Shown: positions 36,499 through 45,882, numbered from the stretch's first letter. The stretch is DNA of 64,000 nucleotides from Sphingobacterium faecium (GCF_003054045.1 NZ_QBKH01000006.1:310001-374000); one strand, 5' to 3'. Notes: generated by a model from the sequence alone, not told the origin. Program-made: numbers and translations.

Positions 36499-37233
36499 AT
36501 GGAGACCGATTTTTTTTATATTATCTTATTTGCCGTCGCATTTTTGTATGCATCGGTTGGACATGGTGGAGCGAGTGGATATCTGGCACTGATGGCTTTA
36601 TATGGCGTTGCCCCTCAAGAAATGAAGCCAACTGCGCTATTTTTAAATTTATTTGTTTCCCTCACTTCTTTTATTCAATATTATAGGGGAAAGCATTTTA
36701 AAAAAGATATTTTTATCCCCATTGCACTAGCTTCGATACCTTTTGCATTTTTAGGAGGCATGTTATCCATCGATGACCATCTTTATAAAACCATATTGGG
36801 TATCTTGTTGTTGCTTCCTATAATTCGTTTTTTCTTTTTTAAGCAGGTACCAGACGATCGCTTGGTGGCACCAGTAAAGTGGATATCTGTCCTATTGGGG
36901 GCTATTATTGGATTACTCTCTGGAATGATCGGAATAGGTGGCGGAATTATTCTTTCTCCTATTTTGATTTTGCTCTTGTGGACCAATCAAAAGCAAACTG
37001 CAGCTATCAGTGCAGCTTTTATTTTTGTTAATTCACTTGCCGGATTGGGTGGGATGCTGACACAGGGAATTTCGTTAAGTTCTAATATGATTTTATATAT
37101 TGTCATTGCATTTTCTGGTGGTCTTATGGGCGCATATATGGGATCCAAGAAATTTAATCAGGAGGTACTCAAATACATTTTGGCAACTGTTTTATTAATG
37201 GCGGCCTACAAATTGCTCTTTACATCGGCATAA
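36499..37233 (+). CDS. TSUP (TauE/SafE) family membrane transporter
   Basis: This 244-residue integral membrane protein has about eight hydrophobic helices in two related halves, with VGHGGASGYLALMAL early and GMIGIGGGIILSPIL in the middle, the conserved TSUP repeats. TSUP members export or import sulfite, sulfoacetate or other anions. Here it interrupts a Moco gene cluster that contains no ModABC transporter, so a role for a sulfur compound or oxyanion connected with the cofactor, or for an enzyme substrate, is possible but not shown. Gap to MoeA fusion is 6 bases. Confidence 0.9.
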   Translation: METDFFYIILFAVAFLYASVGHGGASGYLALMALYGVAPQEMKPTALFLNLFVSLTSFIQYYRGKHFKKDIFIPIALASIPFAFLGGMLSIDDHLYKTILGILLLLPIIRFFFFKQVPDDRLVAPVKWISVLLGAIIGLLSGMIGIGGGIILSPILILLLWTNQKQTAAISAAFIFVNSLAGLGGMLTQGISLSSNMILYIVIAFSGGLMGAYMGSKKFNQEVLKYILATVLLMAAYKLLFTSA

Positions 37234-37324
37234 GTGAATCCTAGATGATACGTATCCTGGATAGGTATCTATTTTTGGAATACAATTGGATGTGAGCGAT
37301 TAATATTAATATTTTATAAATAAG

Positions 37325-37555
37325 ATGAAAAAAATTAAAATACTTGCATTTGGACCTTTGGCGGAGATTATGGAAAAGGAATTTTTGATGGAGGCGGTAG
37401 ATACTAAAATGGTGCTGGATACGCTAGTACAGCAGTTTCCATCGCTTGGGGATCGTAAAATAGCACTGGCTGTGAACGGTAAAATTAGGAAGGATGTGGT
37501 ATTGCTGCAGGATCAGGATACGGTAGCGCTTTTACCGCCTTATTCGGGAGGTTGA
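37325..37555 (+). CDS. moaD: Molybdopterin synthase small subunit MoaD
   Basis: The 76-residue beta-grasp protein ends in the characteristic GG (LPPYSGG). The terminal glycine is adenylated by MoeB and made into a thiocarboxylate, which donates sulfur to cyclic pyranopterin monophosphate. It lies one base before the MoeB-like gene, and MoaE follows, so the synthase parts are adjacent. A TAnnTTTG match at 37270-37277 could provide an internal promoter. Confidence 0.95.
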   Translation: MKKIKILAFGPLAEIMEKEFLMEAVDTKMVLDTLVQQFPSLGDRKIALAVNGKIRKDVVLLQDQDTVALLPPYSGG

Positions 37556-37556
37556 T

Positions 37557-38666
37557 ATGCAATGGAAAGCACGTTATGAAAGGCACTATAGCTTGCCTGG
37601 TTTTGGTCATTTGGCACAGGAAAAACTTGCTGCTGCTAAGGTACTGGTGATCGGGGCTGGCGGATTGGGCTGTCCTGTATTACAATACCTGACAGCAGGG
37701 GGAGTAGGGTGCATTGGTATTGTGGATTTTGATACCATCCAGCTCAGCAACCTACAACGGCAGACTTTGTATCGTACCGATCATGTGGGACTCTTAAAGT
37801 GTCAGGTCGCTGCACAACAATTAAGGGCAATCAATCCAGATGTCAAGATCATCGAACATCCGGTCCAACTGGATCAAAATCAGGCAGATCTAATTATACA
37901 ACAATATGATATTATCGTAGACTGTACCGATAACTTTGCGGTACGCTATGTTATCAATGATTGTTGTGTGATCTTACAAAAGCCACTGGTTTTTGCTGCT
38001 ATCTATCAGTATGAAGGGCAAATCGCGATATTTAATGTGGAGAATGATCAGGGAATGGCATGCAATTATCGGGATTTATTTCCGGTAGTACCTACTGCTG
38101 AAGAAGCACCAAATTGTATAGAAAATGGTGTTTTAGGTGTTCTTCCAGGTATTATCGGTTTGATGCAAGCTACAGAAGTGATTAAATTAATTACGGGTAT
38201 CGGGGAGCCTTTGATCAATAAGTTGATGACTTTTAATGTCTTGAATTATCAATCCATGATTGTAGAAATTACAGATGATGCACCTGTACAGGTTGAAAAT
38301 ATGGGTATTACTACTTTAGGGATAAAAGAGCACGTTGATCATGCCCGACTTCTAGATGAGGATATATCAGGTATTCAACCCCATGAAATAGAAGTCTATC
38401 GCTCCGATAGTGATGTCAGTATCATCGATATACGAGAGTCAGATGAAGAGCCTGCTTTTCCAATGGCTGATCAGGGAATCCCATTGTCGGTCTTATATGC
38501 TCGTATGGATGAAGTACGGGCTTCACATATTATTGTGGTGTGCCAGAGCGGAAAACGTAGCATACATGCTGCTCAGCAATTGAAGATGCATTTTGGAAAC
38601 ACCAGAAGAATAAGTCACCTGATTGGCGGAATCATACGCTACTTAAATAATAATAAACCAGAATAG
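37557..38666 (+). CDS. moeB: MoeB/ThiF-type adenylyltransferase with rhodanese domain
   Basis: The 369-residue protein has an E1-like domain with VIGAGGLGCPVLQYL and DNFAVRYVINDCC, then a C-terminal rhodanese domain with the persulfide cysteine in VCQSGKRS. It activates the MoaD C-terminus with ATP. The rhodanese, like that of MOCS3, transfers sulfur to it. The catalytic Cys is present. The gene is one base after moaD and abuts moaE at its ATG. Confidence 0.95.
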   Translation: MQWKARYERHYSLPGFGHLAQEKLAAAKVLVIGAGGLGCPVLQYLTAGGVGCIGIVDFDTIQLSNLQRQTLYRTDHVGLLKCQVAAQQLRAINPDVKIIEHPVQLDQNQADLIIQQYDIIVDCTDNFAVRYVINDCCVILQKPLVFAAIYQYEGQIAIFNVENDQGMACNYRDLFPVVPTAEEAPNCIENGVLGVLPGIIGLMQATEVIKLITGIGEPLINKLMTFNVLNYQSMIVEITDDAPVQVENMGITTLGIKEHVDHARLLDEDISGIQPHEIEVYRSDSDVSIIDIRESDEEPAFPMADQGIPLSVLYARMDEVRASHIIVVCQSGKRSIHAAQQLKMHFGNTRRISHLIGGIIRYLNNNKPE

Positions 38667-39095
38667 ATGAAAAATATATTTGTTCAAGGCGCGATATCAC
38701 CAGATGATATTGCGAAAAGTATAGCAAATCACAGTAGTAAAACGGATATTGGTGCGCACGAATTGTTTCTGGGTCAGATTAGGGCAGATGAGGTGGAGGG
38801 CCGAGCTGTAGCCGCCATTGAATATACGGCCTATGAAGAGATGGCACTAAAAAAAATGGCTACGATAAGAGAAGTACTTTTTACAAAATATAGGTTAATC
38901 TGTATGCATGTATACCATAGTTTAGGTAAAGTCCATACCGGAGAGCTTTGTCTATTTGTATTTGTCTCTTCCAGACATCGTAAAGATGCACAACAGGCTT
39001 GTCAGGAAATTGTGGAGCAGATCAAAAAAGAACTTCCTATCTGGGGTAAAGAAATATTCGAAGACGATACGCATCAGTGGAAAAAAAACAATTAA
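38667..39095 (+). CDS. moaE: Molybdopterin synthase large subunit MoaE
   Basis: The protein has 142 residues with the MoaE features FLGQIRADEVEGR, AIEYTAYEEMALKKM, HSLGKVHTGE and CQEIVEQIKKELPIWGKE. MoaE with MoaD adds two sulfurs to cyclic pyranopterin monophosphate, giving molybdopterin. The ATG overlaps the preceding stop. The conserved basic residue and Lys of the catalytic pocket appear kept. Confidence 0.95.
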   Translation: MKNIFVQGAISPDDIAKSIANHSSKTDIGAHELFLGQIRADEVEGRAVAAIEYTAYEEMALKKMATIREVLFTKYRLICMHVYHSLGKVHTGELCLFVFVSSRHRKDAQQACQEIVEQIKKELPIWGKEIFEDDTHQWKKNN

Positions 39096-39096
39096 G

Positions 39097-40011
39097 ATGG
39101 TAGATATTACACATAAATCCTATACGCTGCGTAAAGCGATCGCAACAGCAGTTGTGGTGACTTCCAATGGCCGGACTGTTGATGCCATAAAAAATGGGCA
39201 AGTCCCTAAAGGTAATGTTTATGAGTTTGCACGAGCAGCGACTTTATTGGCCATAAAAAAGACGAGTGATCTCATTCCTGATTGTCATCCGTTGCCCATC
39301 GAATACGCAGCGGTTGATTTTGAGATTGAAGGGCTTACCATTGTGATTTCGGTAACCGTCCATACGATATACAAAACGGGGGTGGAGGTTGAAGCGATGC
39401 ATGGTGCTTCGGTGGCTGCTTTGGTGCTTTACGATATGCTGAAGCCTATAGATAAAAATGTCGAAATAGGTTCCATACGTTTATTGCATAAATCTGGAGG
39501 AAAAAGTGACCAGGTACATTTGGCTGAGAACCGAAAAATTCGGGCAGTAGTGGTCGTGTGCAGTGATTCGGTTTATTCAGGAGAAAAACAGGATCGATCT
39601 GGTTTAATTTTGAAAGAGCTATTGGAGGAACACGATGTGGAGGTAGTCAAATTGGACGTTGTCCCGGATGAAGTGGATGCTATCCAGGATCAATTAAATG
39701 CCGCTCAAGGACTTGGTGTCGATATGCTGATCTATACCGGTGGGACGGGTGTTTCTAACAGGGATGTTACTCCAGATGCAGTGTTACCATTTTTGACCAA
39801 ACAGTTGCCCGGTGTGATGGAGGTCGCTAGACAATATGGTCAACAATTTGTAAAGACTGCGATGTTGTCGAGAGCTGTAGCTGGATTTGCAGGCAATATG
39901 TTGGTGTTGACACTGCCAGGATCTACAAATGGAGTCAAGGAAAGTATGAGGGCCTTATTTCCCCAAATCTTGCATGTTTTTCCAGTGAAAGATAATCAGG
40001 GACATGGATAG
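39097..40011 (+). CDS. Fusion: MoaC plus MoaB/Mog
   Basis: The open frame extends upstream into moaE, but the ATG at 39097, right after that stop, gives a protein of 304 residues. Residues 1 to about 148 are MoaC (KGNVYEFARAATLLAIKKT, CHPLP, GVEVEAMHGASVAA, KSGGKSD); the His, Glu and Lys active-site positions are kept. Residues about 150-304 are MoaB/Mog (VVVCSDSVYSGEKQDRSG, YTGGTGVSNRDVTPDA). MoaC completes cPMP formation. MoaB-type domains adenylate molybdopterin before MoeA acts. Such fusions occur in other Bacteroidota members. Confidence 0.94.
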   Translation: MVDITHKSYTLRKAIATAVVVTSNGRTVDAIKNGQVPKGNVYEFARAATLLAIKKTSDLIPDCHPLPIEYAAVDFEIEGLTIVISVTVHTIYKTGVEVEAMHGASVAALVLYDMLKPIDKNVEIGSIRLLHKSGGKSDQVHLAENRKIRAVVVVCSDSVYSGEKQDRSGLILKELLEEHDVEVVKLDVVPDEVDAIQDQLNAAQGLGVDMLIYTGGTGVSNRDVTPDAVLPFLTKQLPGVMEVARQYGQQFVKTAMLSRAVAGFAGNMLVLTLPGSTNGVKESMRALFPQILHVFPVKDNQGHG

Positions 40012-40021
40012 TAGAGGATCA

Positions 40022-41158
40022 TCAACCGCGAAATTTGGTTATGATTTTTTTGATTCTTTCAAGGGCATAATCGATGTCATCGGCTGATGTAAATCGTCCT
40101 AAACTCAAACGTATGGCTGAGCGGTTATGGTGATCGTCTAGTCCCATTGCTTTTAATACTGGAGAAGGTTTATTTGTGACAGAGGAGCATGCTGAGCCAC
40201 TGGAAACAGCAATATTTCCGAGTGCCAATATCATTTCCTGTGACTGAATATCAGGGATACATACATTTGTAGTATTGTATATGCGCTTTTCTAGATGACC
40301 ATTTACAAAAACGCCATCTATTTCCAATAATGATTTTTCAAGGAATTCGCGGAGTTTGCTGATCTTTATTTTTTCAAGTTCCATTTCTTTTTTAGCGATT
40401 GATGCAGCTGCGCCCAGACCAATGATCCCAGGTACATTTAGGGTACCACTCCTAATGCCACCTTGCTGCTGTCCGCCGTGTATCAATGGTCTTAAACTTT
40501 TTAGATCAGGATTAGTGTATAATGCCCCAATGCCTTTGGGACCGTAAAATTTATGCGCGGAGAGTGGCATAACATCGATCCCCATTTTTTTGACGTCTAT
40601 CGGAATCTTTCCTACAGCCTGAGTTGCATCGCATAGTAGCCAGGCTCCAGCCTGATGGGTGATATCTGCAATTGCCTGTATGTCTTGAATCACTCCTGTT
40701 TCATTATTTACAAGCATGATACAGACGAGTTTGGTATCACATGTGATGCTTTCCTGTAGCATTTCTAAATCAATCATACCATCTCGGTCTACGGGAAGAT
40801 AGGTGACTCGATATCCAGTAGTGGCGAGATAACGGCAGCATGCTAATACGGCATTATGCTCAGTCGCGGCACATATAATATGTTTGCGATGATCCTCTGG
40901 AATACCCTTGATCGCCATATTAATGGCTTCCGTGGCACCGGATGTAAAGATCAGGTCTGTAGCTCGACAACCGATCAAATACGCGAGATCTTCTTGGGCA
41001 AATTCTATTTCTTCGAGCACCTGCATACCAAATAGATGTGGACTGCTAGGATTGGCATATTGTTGCTTAAAGTAGGGCAACATGCGTTCTAATACCCGAT
41101 CATCAAGTGGTGTGGTGGCGTTATAATCTAAATATACGATAGATGATTGCATATCCAT
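40022..41158 (-). CDS. Cysteine desulfurase (NifS/IscS family)
   Basis: The 378-residue class V aminotransferase has PLP lysine K203 in LSAHKFYGPKG and the persulfide cysteine C324 in SSGSACSSV. It removes sulfur from cysteine. It converges on the Mo-cofactor operon with a 10-base gap, so it is the best local candidate to supply sulfur to MoeB/MoaD and to sulfurate Moco via XdhC. A general iron-sulfur function is an alternative, because no isc or suf genes are visible. Confidence 0.95.
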   Translation of the reverse strand: MDMQSSIVYLDYNATTPLDDRVLERMLPYFKQQYANPSSPHLFGMQVLEEIEFAQEDLAYLIGCRATDLIFTSGATEAINMAIKGIPEDHRKHIICAATEHNAVLACCRYLATTGYRVTYLPVDRDGMIDLEMLQESITCDTKLVCIMLVNNETGVIQDIQAIADITHQAGAWLLCDATQAVGKIPIDVKKMGIDVMPLSAHKFYGPKGIGALYTNPDLKSLRPLIHGGQQQGGIRSGTLNVPGIIGLGAAASIAKKEMELEKIKISKLREFLEKSLLEIDGVFVNGHLEKRIYNTTNVCIPDIQSQEMILALGNIAVSSGSACSSVTNKPSPVLKAMGLDDHHNRSAIRLSLGRFTSADDIDYALERIKKIITKFRG

Positions 41159-41749
41159 AAATGTACTGAATTAAATTGATAGGATTGTCTCAAAATGTTC
41201 CTTTTGGACCCATTTATGTTGACCATTTTACTAATTTCCTTATCCTGATTACTGATCTCATCCTCAAAATCTACACCATGGTTTAAAAATATACACATTT
41301 AAAAATAAGATTCATTTTGATTATAATCCTTTGTATGAAATGTATGGATTAAACGGATGGATCGTCGCTTTGAATAAATGATCGAGATATACGGTTATGT
41401 CATTACTACATATAAACATTGATCGAAACCATTCTAATGAACGAAAATGAATCCATCGTCGCTGTCTTGGATGTTCATAAGGTGCACATCTTTAAGAAGT
41501 TGATTTTCAAATAAATTCATATTCCGGTAAACATTATTGAGTTGCTGTCTTAACTATGCTGATCTTTTATGGTGGGATATAGCCCACAAGGTTGATCCAC
41601 TGCAGTTTCGTTATTATTTTTTGTTTTTGTTAAATAAAATACGGTTCTTTATATATTAAATGTCAATAAGACATATAAATTGAACTGATGCACAGACCTT
41701 TGTGCTCTCGTTCGAAAACCAAAAATAAACGAACAAACTATAAACGATT
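41159..41749. other. Intergenic region, 591 bases
   Basis: Divergent gap between the cysteine desulfurase and the Gfo/Idh/MocA gene. One 25-codon ORF (41437-41514, MNENESIVAVLDVHKVHIFKK) is open but has no supporting context. Promoters must lie here; no -7 consensus is clear. Nothing else supportable. Confidence 0.4.
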
Positions 41750-43054
41750 ATGAATAAAACATCAAGAAGAAAATTTATCAAAAACTCAACAGCTGTTGTT
41801 ACTGTGGCTGGATTGACCGCTATATTTCCCAAGCTATATGCGGCTGTAGGTGCTGATCGAAAAATCCGTATTGCCGCCATTGGTATCAATGGTATGGGAT
41901 GGTCTGATTTAAATGCGCTATTAAAGCACCCTGATGTGATCTGCACAGCACTTTGTGATGTTGATAACAATGTCTTACAGAAGCGGATAAAAGAACTTGA
42001 AGGAAGGGGGATTAAAGCTAAGGGCTATACGGACTATCGTGATGTATTAAAAAGTAAGGACGTAGATGTGGTCGTTATCGGTACTCCTGATCACTGGCAT
42101 TGTTTACAGATGATAGAAGCATGTCAGGCAGGAAAAGATGTTTATGTTGAAAAGCCATTGGGCAATTCGATCGCAGAATGCCGGGCGATGGTGGCTGCAG
42201 TAGAGCAAAATAAATCGATTGTACAAGTAGGACAGTGGCAGCGTAGTCAGCAGCATTTTCGTGATGCTGTCGCTTTTGTTCACTCTGGGAAGCTAGGCAA
42301 AATACGATTGGTAAAAGCATGGGCATATCAAGGATGGATGAAAAGTATTCCCGTTAAACCCGATGCGGCGGTCCCTGCTGGTGTCAATTATGATATGTGG
42401 TTAGGCCCTGCAAAGAAACAACCTTTTAATCCGAATCGATTTCATTTTGATTTTAGATGGTACTGGGATTATGCTGGCGGATTAATGACGGACTGGGGTG
42501 TTCATATGCTCGACTATGCGCTATTAGGAATGAAAGCATCTAAGCCGATTTCAATCATGGCTTCTGGTGGAAAATTTGCTTATCCGCAGGATGCTGCACA
42601 GACTCCCGATACCTTGACTACCGTGTATGAATTTGAGGGATTTAATATCCAATGGGAGCATGCTACTGGTATTGACGGAGGTCCTTATGGAAAAGATCAT
42701 GGTGTTGCTTTTATTGGAAACAACGGCACTTTGGTACTGAATCGCAATGGTTGGGAGATCATCCCTGAAAAGGGTCGGATGGAAGGGGTTGCCTTTCAAC
42801 GTGCGGTCGATGATGGATTGGACTTGCATGCCGTTAATTTTATTGAAGCAGTTAAAAGTAGAGATTCATCAGTTTTAAATTGTCCTGTAAAAGCAGGTGC
42901 CGAAATTGCTATTTTTTCACAGATGGGGAACATTGCATACCGTACGGGAAAGAAAATTTATTGGAATCCAGATACTTGGTCATTTAGTGATGCTGAGGCT
43001 GATCAATTAATTTCAGCGCCTTACCACAATGGCTATCGTTTGCCAAAAGTTTAG
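41750..43054 (+). CDS. Gfo/Idh/MocA family oxidoreductase, Tat-exported
   Basis: The 434-residue protein begins with a Tat signal (TSRRKFIKNSTAVVTVAGL). A Rossmann domain follows (IAAIGINGMGWSDLNALL, GTPDHWHCLQMIEACQAGKD, VEKPLGNSIAECRAM) with EKP as the signature, then a C-terminal domain (DYAGGLMTDWGVHMLDYALL). Family members are NAD(P)-dependent sugar or inositol dehydrogenases. Secreted Tat members in Bacteroidota presumably carry a tightly bound cofactor. The substrate is unknown. It is monocistronic and followed by a strong terminator. Confidence 0.92.
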   Translation: MNKTSRRKFIKNSTAVVTVAGLTAIFPKLYAAVGADRKIRIAAIGINGMGWSDLNALLKHPDVICTALCDVDNNVLQKRIKELEGRGIKAKGYTDYRDVLKSKDVDVVVIGTPDHWHCLQMIEACQAGKDVYVEKPLGNSIAECRAMVAAVEQNKSIVQVGQWQRSQQHFRDAVAFVHSGKLGKIRLVKAWAYQGWMKSIPVKPDAAVPAGVNYDMWLGPAKKQPFNPNRFHFDFRWYWDYAGGLMTDWGVHMLDYALLGMKASKPISIMASGGKFAYPQDAAQTPDTLTTVYEFEGFNIQWEHATGIDGGPYGKDHGVAFIGNNGTLVLNRNGWEIIPEKGRMEGVAFQRAVDDGLDLHAVNFIEAVKSRDSSVLNCPVKAGAEIAIFSQMGNIAYRTGKKIYWNPDTWSFSDAEADQLISAPYHNGYRLPKV

Positions 43055-43094
43055 GTTTAAGTTATTGGCGTAAGGGTGGCAGTGGCACATCAAA

Positions 43095-43148
43095 AATCAT
43101 TAAGTAAGGGATTTGTCTACAGTTTTCCTTATTTAATGATTTTTTTTG
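43095..43148 (+). terminator. Intrinsic terminator after the Gfo/Idh/MocA gene
   Basis: AAATCATTAA-TAAGG pairs with CCTTA-TTTAATGATTT, followed by a long T-run at 43141-43147. The stem is slightly imperfect and the loop is about 16 bases. Confidence 0.8.
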
Positions 43149-43272
43149 TTTGTGTACTACAGGACAATATTTAGATGAAATCAAAATTAACCTCTGTATT
43201 TATTTAGTTATCAGTTTTTTATGTAGATTTTTATTTTGTTTAGATGGGTTTTAGAATATTGATTTATAACTT

Positions 43273-43280
43273 TATATTTG
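43273..43280 (+). promoter_or_regulatory. Promoter -7 element of the receiver-only regulator
   Basis: TATATTTG matches TAnnTTTG, 19 bases ahead of the ATG at 43300. No clear -33 element was seen. Confidence 0.4.
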
Positions 43281-43299
43281 TTTCAAAATCGGTAGTAGT

Positions 43300-43656
43300 A
43301 TGAAAAAGAAAGTTGTTCTTATTCAGGATGATGAAGATATCCTAGATATCATGGATGAAGTATTGACCGATGAAGGTTTTGAGGTTACTTCATCATTGTC
43401 AACTGAGCCTATTGAAATTATTGATGAGATCGATCCTGATGTTGTGGTCGTCGATGAGCATATCCGGGGAAGTAAGAAAGGATCTAAAATAATTGAGGAG
43501 CTCAAAAGTGATGCAGAAACCGAGGATATAGCTGCTGTCTTAACATCTACATCTTATGACTTACCTCAAACAGCAAAAGCATGCAAAGCAGATGATTATA
43601 TCGAAAAGCCGTTTGATTTGGATCACATGGTTGATGTGGTTAAAAAAAATTCTTAA
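43300..43656 (+). CDS. Single-domain response regulator (receiver only)
   Basis: This 118-residue protein is one CheY-like receiver domain, with acidic pocket residues near D10-D12, phospho-acceptor D52 in VVVVDEHI and K103 in EKPFD. No output domain is attached, and the gene is isolated, so no partner kinase is adjacent. It may relay phosphate or bind a target directly. The nearest kinase is the LOV histidine kinase 3 kb away, which has its own receiver. Confidence 0.88.
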   Translation: MKKKVVLIQDDEDILDIMDEVLTDEGFEVTSSLSTEPIEIIDEIDPDVVVVDEHIRGSKKGSKIIEELKSDAETEDIAAVLTSTSYDLPQTAKACKADDYIEKPFDLDHMVDVVKKNS

Positions 43657-43939
43657 CTACGAAATGGTTTCTATTGATTCAAAATGAAGCCATATATGTT
43701 GATGCTCCTACAGGAATCCATTCAATCATCGCCGGAGCTAAATGATTAATTTTTTTAGTTATATAGCCCTATAGTGTTGTAAATCAAATAAGTAGATGAG
43801 TTTTAGGTTTGGTCTATAAAAAATGTAGCTTTGGAGATCGGAATAGAGCTTTTACTTTTCGTTGATCTGGATAAAGTGCTGTACTCCTAGCACTAAGGAA
43901 AGGCAAAATTTCATTTTCATTATATTTGGATACATCATT

Positions 43940-44659
43940 ATGTTTAGGCATCGAGATAGGGGACGTACTTTTGTCCACAATGTTCAATTGGCGGCATTAT
44001 TGTCGTTTGTGGCTGGCGTGGTCAATATTGTAGGTGTCCTTTCTTTTAAAACTTTGACAACTAATGTAACTGGACATTTTGCCTTTTTTTCGGAAGAACT
44101 TTTTTCGAATAACTACGGATTGGCTTTCTTAAGCATGATCTATGTCCTTTCTTTTTTTCTTGGTGCATTTCTAGCCAACACCACGATGGAGATGACTTCT
44201 AGAGGTTCGGTTCATTTTTCATATATGCTACCGCTCTTGATTGAAATTTTTCTTCTTGCATTAGTTGCTTTTTCATCATATGATCATGCTGTTGGGCTTT
44301 CCTGTGTGCTATTGGTCGCGATGGGCTTGCAGAATGCGTTGGTAACAAAAATATCAGGTTCAGTAGTGCGTACTACTCATCTAACGGGATTGTTTACTGA
44401 TCTAGGAATAGAATTATCGCAAATGATTTTCTATAAAAAAAGCCATGAACGGAAGCGTCTGAAACGTGCTATCGTACTCAAAGCAATCATTATTGGCGGA
44501 TTTTTCTTTGGAGGAATTATGGGTGCATTGATGTATGGTTGGTTTGATCGAAGAACATTGTGTCTACCTATCTTCATCTTATTGGTAGCACTTTATTATG
44601 ACCGCATGCTGTTGGGTTATTATAGATTCAGAAGAAAACATCAAGGTAATCATCAGTAA
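43940..44659 (+). CDS. YoaK family (DUF1275) membrane protein
   Basis: The ATG at 43940 gives 239 residues (MFRHRDRGRTFVHNVQLAAL); the frame continues upstream without a good start. Five to six transmembrane helices are visible. The pattern SFVAGVVNIVGVLSF, TTNVTGHF and LLVAMGLQNALVTKISGSVVRTTHLTG is diagnostic of DUF1275/YoaK. Function unknown. It converges with a methyltransferase gene 15 bases downstream. Confidence 0.9.
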   Translation: MFRHRDRGRTFVHNVQLAALLSFVAGVVNIVGVLSFKTLTTNVTGHFAFFSEELFSNNYGLAFLSMIYVLSFFLGAFLANTTMEMTSRGSVHFSYMLPLLIEIFLLALVAFSSYDHAVGLSCVLLVAMGLQNALVTKISGSVVRTTHLTGLFTDLGIELSQMIFYKKSHERKRLKRAIVLKAIIIGGFFFGGIMGALMYGWFDRRTLCLPIFILLVALYYDRMLLGYYRFRRKHQGNHQ

Positions 44660-44674
44660 GTATGCAAATATAGA

Positions 44675-45271
44675 TTAACTAATTTTTTTCCAAAAGTTGA
44701 GCATTCCACTACATGCCGTTTGGTCCAGTTCAAAACTAGTGGGAATTTCTTCCCATCCACTCCAATAAGATACTATACGAGTACCAATAGGTAGTTGTTT
44801 GAGTTGTTTTCTCAGGTATTCGGTATATGAATAATAGAGCTCTTTGTCGGGTATGACAGTATGGTCTATAGGGCAAGAGCTATCCATATTTTCATAGAAA
44901 GAATTGTAAAAATAAAATGCATCATAATCTGCAAAAGAGATTTGATCAATGTTGGCATGAATAAATTCTACGTTATCAATATGATGTTTTTGGGCGATTT
45001 CATTGGAGATTTCAACGAGCGATTCTCGCTGTTCAACGCCATAAAATCTACCTTCGGTACAACATGCTCCAACAAGACAAAATTTGCCTGCACCGGCGCC
45101 TATATCTAAAACCTTATCGTTGGGATGCTGAACTAAATAATTGGCTGCCATCTTCGCAACATCGACAGGAGTCCAATGTCGTTGTGCTAATTTTTTTATG
45201 TTAGAGGGGTATAAATCGTTAAATGTACTATCATCAACATTTACATCTGATCTCAAAGCTTTAAAAATCAT
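44675..45271 (-). CDS. Class I SAM-dependent methyltransferase
   Basis: The 198-residue protein has motif I VLDIGAGAGKFCLVGA and an acidic residue after the second strand (FYGVEQRESLVEI), then NVEFIHANIDQISFADYDAFYFYN, a Rossmann methyltransferase core. It lacks an obvious substrate domain, and the neighbours do not suggest one. It is probably monocistronic with convergent YoaK. Confidence 0.85.
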   Translation of the reverse strand: MIFKALRSDVNVDDSTFNDLYPSNIKKLAQRHWTPVDVAKMAANYLVQHPNDKVLDIGAGAGKFCLVGACCTEGRFYGVEQRESLVEISNEIAQKHHIDNVEFIHANIDQISFADYDAFYFYNSFYENMDSSCPIDHTVIPDKELYYSYTEYLRKQLKQLPIGTRIVSYWSGWEEIPTSFELDQTACSGMLNFWKKIS

Positions 45272-45728
45272 TTGTTTTTTGTTTATTGTTAATATGAAAG
45301 TGTAATAAAGGGATGGATTCTTTTATTTATTTTTTGTGCTATTGATCATGAAATTTTCAATGTAAGCGGATGCTTAGTGATTCAGGATTTATCTATATAC
45401 TGCTTTTCGCTGATTTTCATATGGTGAAATTTATCGATTGACATGCTTTGGATCTCTTGGATGCTCCATCGTCGATATTTAATTTTACTAAATTACGATA
45501 ATATATTTTTACTCTAACAATTTAAAATGAAATTTAAGGATTGAGAAAGGTTTTCCGTAAGTTTCTATTGATCGAAATAGAAGAAATACGGGAAGTCTAT
45601 CTGCAAGCTTATGTCCTCTCGAATAGGAAGAGATCAAGATATCTACAGTGCTCCGCTCAAAATTAACCTTTAGCATCAGGGATCATGCTTATGAAAATAA
45701 TAGTGATGGGATAGGTAATCATCATTCT
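45272..45728. other. Intergenic region without recognisable genes
   Basis: AT-rich, no ORF longer than a few codons with a credible start, and no repeats that I can support until the terminator at 45729-45767. Confidence 0.5.
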
Positions 45729-45767
45729 TAAAAAATGCCCCAATAAGTATCTAACTTATTGGGGCAT
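45729..45767 (-). terminator. Intrinsic terminator for the small membrane protein gene
   Basis: Perfect 14-bp arms ATGCCCCAATAAGT and ACTTATTGGGGCAT with a 5-base loop. Read on the minus strand it is followed by a T-tract (aaaaaa at 45729-45734). It is about 115 bases beyond the stop of the 61-residue membrane protein. Confidence 0.85.
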
Positions 45768-45882
45768 ATCTATAACTTGTTTAATGGGACGAATGATGAA
45801 GATCAGTATTTAAAAGATCGAATACCTCTGGGACGGGTAGGGCCATATTCTTGTAACTGTTTATCAATTAGGAAAGATCAGA

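Noticed and set aside
36492..36686. Frame overlapping the TSUP start
   Set aside because: Out of frame with the clear TSUP protein and without homology-like sequence.
41437..41514. 25-codon ORF containing VAVLDVHKVHIF, similar to an IS110 N-terminus at first sight
   Set aside because: Too short, and the DEDD motif context of IS110 transposases is missing.
41750..43054. Assigning the Gfo/Idh/MocA protein to molybdenum cofactor synthesis because of the family name
   Set aside because: The MocA in that family name refers to rhizopine catabolism, not to molybdopterin cytidylyltransferase. The protein is an exported NAD(P)-type oxidoreductase.
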